35,382 nucleotides of DNA, from assembly GCA_032718475.1 (NCBI GenBank), contig JAUCBJ010002922.1, positions 1 to 35,382 of the forward strand, in the 5' to 3' direction. Below, one piece after another: positions 11,636-19,873 of this stretch. The notes under the pieces were generated by a model, which saw only the letters and a list, made by a program, of their open reading frames with translations, was not told where the DNA came from and did not search any database. How positions within the stretch are numbered: the first letter of the stretch is position 1; the number at the start of each line of letters is the position of its first letter. The position numbers were made by a program, and so were the translations under genes. The DNA comes from Nemertoderma westbladi (Eukaryota; Xenacoelomorpha; Nemertodermatida; Nemertodermatidae).

Positions 11636-12440
11636 CCACTTCGTGTATGATACGTGTGGGATATCCGTTTTTTGTTAGAGAGTTTTTGTATGTATCGAGT
11701 TGTTGGTCTAGACTTCCGTCAGTACATAGGGATTTACAAGTAAACGCTAGAGTCGTAGCGATTCCTTTCTTTATACGTGGGTGGTGATTGCTGGCATAAT
11801 TTAGATATCGTTGAGAATGTGTTGGTTTTTTGTATATTGTGCTGGAAAACTTTGTTTCATTTTGAGTTATTAGGGTGCTTAAAAAAGGTAATTTATTGTT
11901 GTTATCAGACTGTTCTACTGTGAATTGTGTATGTGGGTTGATTGAGTTAAGTTTAGTGAGTAGGGAGTCTACTTCTTCTAAGGGCACTAAAGACCAAATG
12001 TCGTCGACATATCTAAACCAATGAGATGGGAGAAATCCTTGGTCTCTGGCAGTTTGTTCTAAGTCGAACATGTATAGGTTAGCTAGAATGGCACTAATGG
12101 GGGCACCCATTGGTAGTCCTGTGATTTGGACGTAAATTATTCCATTATATTCAAATGCAGATTGTGATAATACTACATTTAAAATGTCCTCAAATGCTTC
12201 TACTGTAATACCTGTGCGTTCTTGGAAATCTGGGTCTTTTCGTACTCTATCTACTGCAGCTTTACGTGCTAAGTCAATGGGGATGGTGGGGTACATGTTT
12301 ATTACGTCGAATGAAACCTGGATGTCATTTTTGCCTGCAATAAGTTAACCTATATATTTAATAAATTCCTTAGAGTTACGGAGGAATGACTGTCCTTCTG
12401 ACATGTAAGGGCGAAGACAACTAGCAATAAATTTACTACA
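11636..12440 (-). pseudogene. Reverse transcriptase core of the Penelope-like element
   Basis: From the minus-strand end of the segment the translation gives CPAPSYNCSKFIASCLRPYM, then SFLRNSKEFIKYI, an in-frame stop, and motif A VSFDVINMYPTIP. Next are motif B GLPMGAPISAILANLYM, motif C WFRYVDDI with both catalytic Asp residues, KLPFLSTLI and SQRYLNYASNHHP, then thumb sequence ending NGYPTRIIHEV. After HEV the frame runs into the nested insertion. The active-site residues are kept, but the stop near 12346 and the loss of endonuclease continuity make it non-functional. Confidence 0.85.
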
Positions 12441-12487
12441 ATTGTAAGAGGGGGCGGGGCACCTATGTATTATACAACTGTTTTTCT

Positions 12488-13060
12488 TCAGGCGTAAGGT
12501 TCTGTTGTATAGGTTTGTATAAATATTGCTTTAAAATGTTTTAATGCTTCTACTCTGAACGCAATACCTTTTGTATCCTGCAAAACAAAACCAGCAAATT
12601 CCAGAGAAGTTATGAAATCATTAACCGGTAATCTGTCGTAAGTTGGAATGAAATTAAGACCTAATTCTAGAATACGATGCTCATTATTAGTAAGGTTGTA
12701 ATTACTTAAATTGGTTGCAGTATTTACTTGGGTTATCGTGTATGTGGATGATGGGTTCCCTTGTTTAAACCTAAGCCAATTCAATTTATCTTTGGCTTTA
12801 TTTAAATGGGATTGAACACAATTATTACAATAAGTATTAATTGTATTAGACATGTGATCGAACATATCATTATTTAAATATCCATGTTTCAAAGCACGAG
12901 ATATATTTAAAATATTATCGTATATTTCCTTTAGAGCTTCTCTGTTCTTTTTTAGAGCTTTTTGGATTTCATGACATTCACCTAATAATGTGAACTTATT
13001 TTTAATACCTTTTGGGCCGGTTATGTTGAAAGATTGGGGGGTAATGTTTTCACGTCGACA
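12488..13060 (-). pseudogene. N-terminal region of the Penelope-like element protein
   Basis: The minus-strand frame is open from about 13060 (no ATG at the start) through ITGPKGIKNKFTLLGECHEI, ALKKNREALKEIYDNILNIS, DKLNWLRFKQGN and EHRILELGLNFIPTYDRL to a stop at 12488. LGLNFIPT is a characteristic pre-RT motif of Penelope-like elements. A neighbouring frame continues with LTPEEKQLYN, the usual follow-on, so there is a frameshift near 12500 and then a loss of about 100 residues before the RT core. Confidence 0.75.
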
Positions 13061-13117
13061 TTATTCTAAGAAAAATACGGACTTGGTACATTGTGAATTG
13101 TGAATTGTACATTGTGA

Positions 13118-13606
13118 ATAAAATAGTAGCATTTATTAATTTAGGATATGACATATTAGTATTTATTAATTTAGGATATGACATATTAGCATTTATTAAT
13201 TTAGGATAAGAAACTATTAGTTTTCATAATGCATAAAATTTAGTTAAAAATACATACTGTATAACTCTTCATGCTTCATCAACTTTATATTGTACATACA
13301 ATACAATTATAACAGACCTAATCATATTAGATTTATCATACAGTTCTACAGTTACCGTGTCATTACTGCTATAGACCTACACTGTGCTCGTAGTCAGAAT
13401 TCGGAATGCCTAAGTATCGCTATATTAATATTACAATTACTGTATTTACATCTGAATGTCATTAATCATACTTATGTGTTTCCCTTTCTATTATATTGTA
13501 CCCTTATCATTAGTATTTTGTTAACCTACCTATATCTGATGAAGCACCGCCAGTCGGTACGAAATATATTATAATACTGTTATAATCTCGCAACAAATTT
13601 AATTAT
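13118..13606 (+). repeat. Right pseudo-LTR (inverted copy)
   Basis: Inverted repeat of 8566-9092. It contains three copies of the roughly 31-bp ATTTATTAATTTAGGATATG-type tandem repeat (13130-13206), then about 400 bp nearly identical to the left arm. A stretch of 80 codons is open in both copies only because the sequence is duplicated; it is not a gene. Confidence 0.85.
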
Positions 13607-14824
13607 AGTTATAAATAGTATTAAATTTTATTAACTAAAAATTTCAAGAAGTTGTCGGCTACTTTTATGCAGGGTGGCTATGTAGACACCAACAGACATT
13701 TTCAGACTAGTTACTCAAAAATTGTAGAAGTAGTAGGGTTTTGAAGTTGACAATTTCCCAAAAAAATATTTGGAGATAATAGAACTGAAAGAGCTATGAT
13801 GTACCCCCCCCCCCCACCCCCCCCCCCCCCCCCCCTCCCCCACTTAAACAAATCACCCGCCGCGGTTGTAAATGGACAAAATTTGCAAAAACACGTATTG
13901 ACATGATCCAGTAGGTCAGTTATTCTGGGTCATTGATCAAGAAACTTACCACCTTATGTTTTGTTACTGGTTGGTTATTTTATACAGTGTTATTGATAGT
14001 TACTGCAAATCACATTGAATTAAACATTTTATATACATACATTGATTGAACAGTTATTTTATAATTGAAATAATTACACATTAGAGATGCACAACAGAAA
14101 CAATAATTATTAATTTTAATTTAGATACAACGGGCACGCTTAAAGCACAGAAGCTGGGTTACATTGGTTACGGTTACACAAGCATACAGTAAGCACAATA
14201 ATGACGATACTATTTAATTGTATTTTGTTTTTATTTAAATAATTTAATATTTAAAGAACGAAATCTTTATGATTAAAAAAAAATATATATAGTATATATA
14301 TAATGGATTACTTCGGATAGTTTGCATTTATACAAAAATAAAATGAAGTAAAAAAAACGGGGTCAAAACTGATAAAATATAACACAAATCAATAATATTT
14401 AAGCATTAAGCATACGGTTCTGAAAGATAAACTCTTTATACCGCTCCAAAATCGGCATGGAATAGAATCCTAAAATAGGTTAAATTTTACTCGTACAGCT
14501 TTTTGTTCGAGGAGTTTTAGATATATTATTGGGAAAGATTGCACTATAATACGGTAAGACATACAGTTCAATTAATTTATAATAATTTTATTGCTGAACT
14601 GAAGTAATATTTTATTTAGACCTCTTGATAAACTTTGCAAAGTACGTAAGGTTGGCGATTCATACATGCAGATAATATTAAATAAAATAAAATAATATTA
14701 AACATTCAAAGTCAATATGATAGCGAATATTCCGCGCTCTGAAAATTATTTATTGTTACTTAATAATCACAGTTTCGTAAATTCGAAGAACAAAATCTAC
14801 CGTTGAACCACACAAAGACAACAA
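13607..14824. other. AT-rich intronic spacer with a mixed C tract
   Basis: No gene was recognised. It contains an interrupted C tract at 13804-13840 and long AT-rich sequence with TATATA-type runs near 14280-14300. It lies between the retroelement and the CCACC-rich block downstream of the Na+/K+-ATPase beta gene. Confidence 0.45.
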
Positions 14825-15134
14825 CACCTGCCACTACCATACCCACCCACCCAGTCTAACCACCCACACCCTCTCCCCACTCCATCTCTACGATACCAAG
14901 TCCAAGCCCCACCCCCTCACCACCACTACCATATCCAGTCAGTCCAACTGCCACCCCTTCTCTCAGCTACCATACCCAGTCCAACACCCCCACCACCACC
15001 ACCTATTATCCCCCACCCCATCACCCCACCCATCTTCTTGCTACGCCTTCTCTCTCACCCTCACCCTCACACCCCCCCCCCCCCCCCCCTTCTCCTTGTG
15101 GGTGGTTTTCCATCAATCATCTCGCTCCCCACCC
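14825..15134. repeat. CCACC/CCCAC-rich low-complexity block
   Basis: Strongly strand-asymmetric, C-rich sequence (CACCACCACC, CCCACCC, CTCACCCTCACCC) with an 18-base C tract at 15072-15089. On the minus strand it directly follows the stop codon of the Na+/K+-ATPase beta gene, so it would be a G-rich 3' untranslated region. No canonical AATAAA was seen nearby. Confidence 0.6.
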
Positions 15135-16103
15135 TTATCCACCACCCTCCCCCTGCTTCCCCTTGTCCCCATTCCCCTTGCCGCCCTTCACTCTTATTTT
15201 AAACACCTTTGACGCTGTCCTGCTGTTCAGGTTTTTTGGCCCTATGAAGCTGCAATTAACATACACCTTACCGTCTGTTAGCCCAACATTTATCTGCACA
15301 GCGACCAGTGGTAACTCTTTCTCGTCGGCGTCTTCCTTAGTAAAGTTAAGAAACGGATATAATTCCGTCTGGATTTTTCGGCTTTCTGGGTAGTACTTGA
15401 ACGTAGCGTTGGCATCCGTGTTTTTATTACTCGGGCACTCTTCGCTCTTACAGACCTCGCAGTTCAATTCGATGGCACTTTCGGGTGTGTAGTTGTAGAC
15501 ACGGTTGAGCCGCATGTAGAAGCATGGCTCAGATCCATCGAAGCCGAAATTGTTTCCCTTTCCGTTGTTGCATGTCGGACCAAAATCATTCTTGATTGTG
15601 CCGTAAGCATCGAACATCCGATTTATTTGCGCAACGTATTTGCTGTACGTTTCAGGGTCGTTAGGATCGTAATCGATGTGGATATCGGCAAACGCGACCA
15701 CCTCACGCGGGGTCACATTCATCCCCGGGCTCGACAAATACTGCATGTCGTAGGGGTAGTCATTGGGTAGTAGACCTTCCGCCGCCATGTAGAGACCGTA
15801 CCAGAAACCTGACAGACACCCGTAGAAGACGATATAGAACAGACCGATACCTCTCCAACTGTAGCAGTCTCTACCCATCGCTTGCTGAGTTTCCGGGTCC
15901 CAACAGAACCTTCGAAATTTCAAACATTCCAGGCCAACTTTTTCCTTAAAATTTTTCGGTTCTGGTTCTTTAGTGCGTAGGTGTAAGGGTAAGATGGGTG
16001 TTGGCTCTCGTTCATTGCACATTACAGGCAGTCTCACAGACCCTCTCACAGACCCTCTCACAGACCCTCTCACAGACCCTCTCACAGAGCTTCTCACAGA
16101 CAT
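15135..16103 (-). CDS. Na+/K+-ATPase beta subunit, intronless, with tetrapeptide-repeat N terminus
   Basis: A 322-residue type II membrane protein, close to the usual 300-320 of the family. The beta subunit chaperones the alpha subunit and occludes K+ at the plasma membrane. A cytosolic tail holds five SVRG repeats (residues 6-24), then CWDPETQQAMGRD just before the membrane. One helix follows (about 84-106) with LFYIVFYGCLSGFWYGLY, matching the family FY-x-FYGCL motif. The ectodomain has FDPND-like YDPNDPETYSKYV, PCFYMRLNRVYNYTPE, LPLVAVQINV and a C-terminal FKIRVKG. Six ectodomain Cys can form the three standard disulfides, and N-glycosylation sites are present (NVT, NAT, NFT, NCS). The C terminus has an extra Gly/Lys-rich tail. 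It is divergent from canonical ATP1B1. It has no introns and lies antisense in a PSMC6 intron, which suggests a retrocopy origin. Confidence 0.87.
   Translation of the reverse strand: MSVRSSVRGSVRGSVRGSVRGSVRLPVMCNEREPTPILPLHLRTKEPEPKNFKEKVGLECLKFRRFCWDPETQQAMGRDCYSWRGIGLFYIVFYGCLSGFWYGLYMAAEGLLPNDYPYDMQYLSSPGMNVTPREVVAFADIHIDYDPNDPETYSKYVAQINRMFDAYGTIKNDFGPTCNNGKGNNFGFDGSEPCFYMRLNRVYNYTPESAIELNCEVCKSEECPSNKNTDANATFKYYPESRKIQTELYPFLNFTKEDADEKELPLVAVQINVGLTDGKVYVNCSFIGPKNLNSRTASKVFKIRVKGGKGNGDKGKQGEGGG
16031..16098. repeat. 12-bp coding minisatellite (SVRG repeat)
   Basis: Six imperfect copies of a CTCTCACAGACC unit encode the N-terminal Ser-Val-Arg-Gly repeat of the Na+/K+-ATPase beta gene on the minus strand. 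The 12-bp length keeps the frame, so copy number could vary without breaking the protein. Confidence 0.85.
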
Positions 16104-16239
16104 GTTCTCATTTATTAGTATAAGTTTTCGCTAGTCCTATTCCTATCGCCTATGCGATGTGGTTTGAGCTTCGCGGACCTCCCGTGAGTTAGAATATAGA
16201 TAGACACCAGTACTCGAACAGTGCGATATTAAAGTCAAG

Positions 16240-16848
16240 GAGAGGTACTACTTCGCCCTGTCGACACCCCCTGCCTGGTTGCACCACTGCACTATAATGT
16301 GAATAATATATGTTTAATGTAAAATGTATTAATGCTGAATAACTTGTACACGCCGCGAAAGACGTCTTTCCATCTACGTCACTATATTAGACTGCATTAT
16401 AACGACACCCCCAGGACTTAGTACTGATATACTGACTTCCATAATGGTGTTCTTGTAAGATGTGTTAACTTTCGTTATTTGTTTTGGTTCCCCCAACTCG
16501 CCTCTGTAACCAGATCCTTTACTAATCTGCCGACATGTGACAAGCGGCACTAGTATAGTATCTATGTCCAAATTTTGGATTTTGTTTTTTTCTTTTTCTT
16601 TGTTTTTATAATTTTTTTGATTATTTCAAAATATAATAACTAGTAAAAAAGAAAATAAAAAACACTAGCTACCTTAATAAATAATATCTGCTAATGTTCT
16701 AGAACTCTTGCCAATAACAAAAATCTAGCTTCCATAAAAAATATCTACTAATGTCCGAGGACATTCACCAATTCCAATGTCAAAAAAAACACAAAAAATG
16801 ACTGGTAAAAATTGGCTGTGGGTGTCGACAGGGCGAAGTTGTACCCAA
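16240..16848. mobile_element. MITE-like element with 27-bp terminal inverted repeats
   Basis: Left end GGTACTACTTCGCCCTGTCG (ACACCC) and right end the complement of GGTACAACTTCGCCCTGTCG (ACACCC): about 27 bp with one or two mismatches. Both flanks carry CAAGGA/AAGGA, a possible short target duplication. The interior is AT-rich and includes an imperfect tandem duplication of about 70 bp (16665-16780, CTAGCT...TATCTRCTAATGT). No transposase. It sits just upstream of the Na+/K+-ATPase beta gene and may overlap its promoter. Confidence 0.6.
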
Positions 16849-17337
16849 GGATAGGCAAAATAATCGTATTGAGTCCAACAGTCAGTCGTTTATATACCGT
16901 AGCGCGCGTTCTCGCAATAACTGGCAGGTTTCACCTGAACCCCAGAACCATATGTCACTACTGCTGTTTATATCGATACCGGTAATTTACTTTCTGTTTT
17001 TTGGTGAAGGATTATTACTCTACTACACAGAATTCTGGAACATTTTAGTTATCTTTTAAGTTGCTGGACAACTAACAATGCAATACCGATATAAATTTAC
17101 CGTAATTATTTTTAGCGTTTACTTATTTTAATTATGCATCTGTACTATATACACCATCTCCCTGAATACAACAACCATTTATAGGGGGTCGGAGCCCCCC
17201 CCCCCCACCCCCCCCCCTAATTATTTATTGGTATGATGATAGATCGACACCTTTTCTTACAGCTGGCCTACCCGGATTTTTAAATTTCTCACTTGTTTCC
17301 ATACAACAAGCCCTTAAATATTGTATATTTAGCTTTA

Positions 17338-17764
17338 TTTTTTGTCTTTGGAATGTAATCTAGATATCATTAGAACCGCCTTCATCTGCAGATTCCGAAT
17401 CAGTAAACCGTTTTAAATTCAACCTAAAATTGTCAAAGATATTATCAAAATACTAAAGTGCAAATTTTGAGACGTAATCGCTATAATTCTAATGTTTTTT
17501 TGCCTTTATTCTAGAATATTAATTATTATTGAGCTTTTAAAACTCGACATATTGTTTTTTCTTTATGCATTTTGTAATTAATATTCTAGAATTGAGTAAA
17601 GAAACGTTAGAATTATATCGATTTACGTGTCAAAATGTATCCCTTTGAATATTGATAATATCTCCGGAAGTTATTGGTGTCATTTTAAACGGTTTTCTGA
17701 TTCTGAATCTCTGCAGGCGAAGGCGGTTCTAATTATATTTAGATTTCAATCCAAAGACGAAAAA
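17338..17764. mobile_element. Long foldback element, arms of about 190 bp
   Basis: The sequence is close to a complete palindrome. TTTTGTCTTTGG...AGAACCGCC...CTGCAGATTC on the left is mirrored by GAATCTCTGCAGG...GGCGGTTCT...CCAAAGACGAAAA on the right. The centre is TTCTAGAATATTAATT...AATTAATATTCTAGAA around a spacer near 17530-17575. There is no coding content. A G tract begins at its right edge. Confidence 0.75.
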
Positions 17765-17876
17765 GGGGGGGGGGGGGGGGGTGTGTCACTGAATTAGGAC
17801 ACTATATTCTGAGACATGGTGTAATATAGTGTCATTTTCTGATGACATGGACCCCCCCCCCCCCCCCCCCCCCCCC
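17765..17876. repeat. G17 / C25 inverted homopolymer pair enclosing a hairpin
   Basis: A 17-base G run (17765-17781) and a 25-base C run (17852-17876) are about 70 bp apart. Between them is a perfect 11-bp inverted repeat GACACTATATT / AATATAGTGTC (about 17798-17832). Transcribed or single-stranded, the whole block could fold into one long hairpin. Confidence 0.7.
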
Positions 17877-18009
17877 AAAAAAAAAGAACAAATTTTTCTA
17901 TAAATCTTTATCATATTGCTTAAAATTTGAAACACAACTAGTTAAATTCACCGTCGATGTCCGCTTGGTGGCAGAATTTTTGATTTTGAATTTATACTCT
18001 TTATGAGCG

Positions 18010-19215
18010 TTGGAATTTATTAAATAATATATAATAATAATATATGAAATTTGTAAAGCGCACTTTCTATTGTAACCTAATGTTATAATAGTTCAAATAC
18101 GCTGCAGCCCGATTCATGGAAATGCCTTGTTAAATAATTGTGTTTCTAATTCCTTTTTGTAGACTGCAAGTGAGTTCTCCATGCGAAGACTGCGTGGTAA
18201 ACTAGTGGGTGCAGCATAAGAAAACGCACGTTCACCGAACGACTTGTAGTCATGGTATGATAAAAGTCTTTGAATTTTCTATGAGTAATGCTAGTTTATA
18301 CTCGATCCTGTATCGGACAGGTACCCATCGCAGTTCCCGTAATAGATGAGTTACGTGGCTTCTCGCTGGCTTTCTCAACACGAGACGGGCACAGCTGTTT
18401 AATATTATCCGGTATACCATAAGTAGCAGTATCAGCGCTGTGATTAATCTCACAGTTTGTGCCTCACTCAGATATTACCAGATCATATAGAGATTTTGCA
18501 ATGGGTAGTTCAGAGATTTGACAACTGTTAACACATGTTTCTCCATATTTATTTTATTATCGAAGAAGCAACCCTGAGTCTTCAAATTGTCCACTGGACA
18601 AACAACCTTGTTTCCAAAAAGGAGTTTCGGCAACACGCCAGTATCTATTTTGTGGAAAAGTGGTTTGTGATCAACATAAAAAGTCTGTCTTGTCACTATT
18701 TAGTATCAAGTGTGAATGAGTCATCCAGTTTTCAAGTCATTAATCTCTGTAGTAGTAGTGCTTAATTCATCATCATCAAATATGAAGTAGAGCTGGTTAT
18801 CATCTGCGTAAATATGAAAGTTTAGAACCAAGATCAATGCAGAGTTCCGCTAAAGGAAGAATGTAGACAAGGTAGTGCAACGGTCCCATCAATGATCCCT
18901 GAGGCAATCCTGTCTCAAGACGCATCAACCGAGAACTCACGCCGTTAATTACAACCCAATAAACTCTATTGGATAAATAACCCTTAAACCAGTCCTGTGC
19001 AAGTCCGCGGATGCCGACATTCTCGAAGCACTGTAACATTCGACTGTATTCCACAGTATCGAATGCTGCCGACTGATCAAGTAGCACTAGCGCGACCATT
19101 TTCTTATTGTCTAGAGCTGTGAGTATGTCATTATGAATTTGTGTAAGGGCAGTCCCTGTGGAGTGAAATTTTCGATATCCCGACATATACTTTGGCAATG
19201 TTAAGACCAGGACTG
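18010..19215 (-). mobile_element. L2/CR1-like LINE fragment (reverse transcriptase, 3' half)
   Basis: Minus-strand fragments in order: SGYRKFHSTGTALTQIHND, motif A VLLDQSAAFDTVEYSRML, motif B GLPQGSLMGPL and motif C HIYADDNQLYF. The C-terminal part is ARLVLRKPARSHVTHLLREL, WVPVRYRIEYKLALL and SFGERAFSYAAP, ending ETQLFNKAFP with a stop. This wording is characteristic of the L2/CR1 group. Stops and frameshifts occur near 18770, 18700 and 18470, and it is 5' truncated, so it is inactive. The tail ends in (TTA)n-like sequence. Confidence 0.85.
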
Positions 19216-19446
19216 TAACATTTATTTCGCGTCTAAAATATTTTTAAAAATACATAATAAAGCCTTACATGGCGCAGCTGATGAGCCATTGACTCCGACA
19301 CAGTAATACCTGTTATTAATATAGATGAACACTTGCCTTGCCAATGGGAAAATGTAGATAGAATTTGAATATTTGTAGATTGAATTTATATTGTTTTTTT
19401 GGCATAACAAACATTGTTTATTATTAATATAAAATATTTTTTGTAT

Positions 19447-19468
19447 GGGGGGGGGGGGGGGGGGGGGG
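19447..19468. repeat. 22-base G tract
   Basis: Uninterrupted G run 160 bp upstream of the PSMC6 exon at 19632, followed 25 bases later by CCCCCTCCCC. One of at least 13 such tracts in the window. Confidence 0.9.
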
Positions 19469-19631
19469 CATACTTTAATACTTTATGAACGCCCCCTCCC
19501 CTATTGTAATTTTTTACACTGAACTTAACATATGTAACGGACATAGATGTATAGATAACCAGTGACATTAATTAATATTAATTAATAATTATGCGGTGTG
19601 ATAAACGTAATTTTCAAATTAACTTTTAAAG

Positions 19632-19873
19632 GTAAGACATTGTTAGCCCGGGCTGTCGCATCGCAACTGGATGCCAACTTTCTTAAAGTCGTGAGTTCCG
19701 CAATCGTAGACAAATACATCGGAGAATCGGCGAGAATAATTCGGGAAATGTTTGCCTACGCCAAGGATCACGAGCCATGTGTAATATTTATGGATGAAAT
19801 TGACGCAATAGGGGGGCGGCGGTTCAGTGAAGGGACGTCTGCTGATAGGGAAATACAGAGGACATTGATGGAG
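19632..19873 (+). CDS. PSMC6: PSMC6, exon with Walker A end, Walker B and second region of homology
   Basis: The exon encodes [20 protein letters not shown], the [14 protein letters not shown] region, then [20 protein letters not shown] and [11 protein letters not shown]. It supplies the Walker A lysine, the Walker B DEID and the start of the arginine-finger region of the AAA+ ATPase. The acceptor AACTTTTAAAG ends at 19631 and the donor GTGAGT starts at 19874. The phase fits the previous exon. The next residues of the family (LLNQMDGFD and the last 120 or so) were not found anywhere downstream, so they lie beyond the window or are missing. The last 21 bases of this exon and its donor are the seed unit of the minisatellite that follows. 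If that donor were skipped, reading continues only to a stop at 19931-19933. Confidence 0.95.

Larger units (their letters stand above)
9712..11636. mobile_element. Pearl/HINE-like non-autonomous element with microsatellite and tandem-repeat core, nested in the Penelope-like element
   Basis: The insertion interrupts the retroelement between reverse transcriptase (last native residues RIIHEV) and endonuclease (first native residues NSFRKAL). Its ends share TGGGGC in inverted orientation. Inside are a subterminal unique piece, a (GTC)n microsatellite (about 9791-9843), a core of 315-bp tandem repeats, and diverged copies with a 22-base G tract (11305-11326). No protein is encoded. This plan of short inverted ends, microsatellite and satellite-like core matches bivalve pearl and Helentron-associated elements. 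No clear target duplication is visible, which would fit a Helitron-type mechanism. Family assignment is inferred. Confidence 0.55.
8566..13606 (-). mobile_element. Penelope-like retroelement with GIY-YIG endonuclease, inverted pseudo-LTRs and a nested insertion
   Basis: The minus strand encodes, in order, an N-terminal region (about 13060-12488), reverse transcriptase core (about 12440-11636) and a GIY-YIG endonuclease (9710-9270): the layout of EN-positive Penelope-like elements. Near-identical arms of about 490-530 bp flank it in inverted orientation (8566-9092 and 13118-13606). The element is defective: it has stops at 12488 and about 12346, part of the RT finger region seems missing between 12488 and 12440, and a 1.9 kb tandem-repeat element separates RT from endonuclease. 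The close match of the arms suggests a fairly recent insertion. Confidence 0.85.

Noticed and set aside
13290-13574. Duplicate 81-residue frames in the two pseudo-LTRs (also 8890-8633)
   Set aside because: Identical only because the arms are an inverted duplication; hydrophobic AT-rich wording without known domain or start context.
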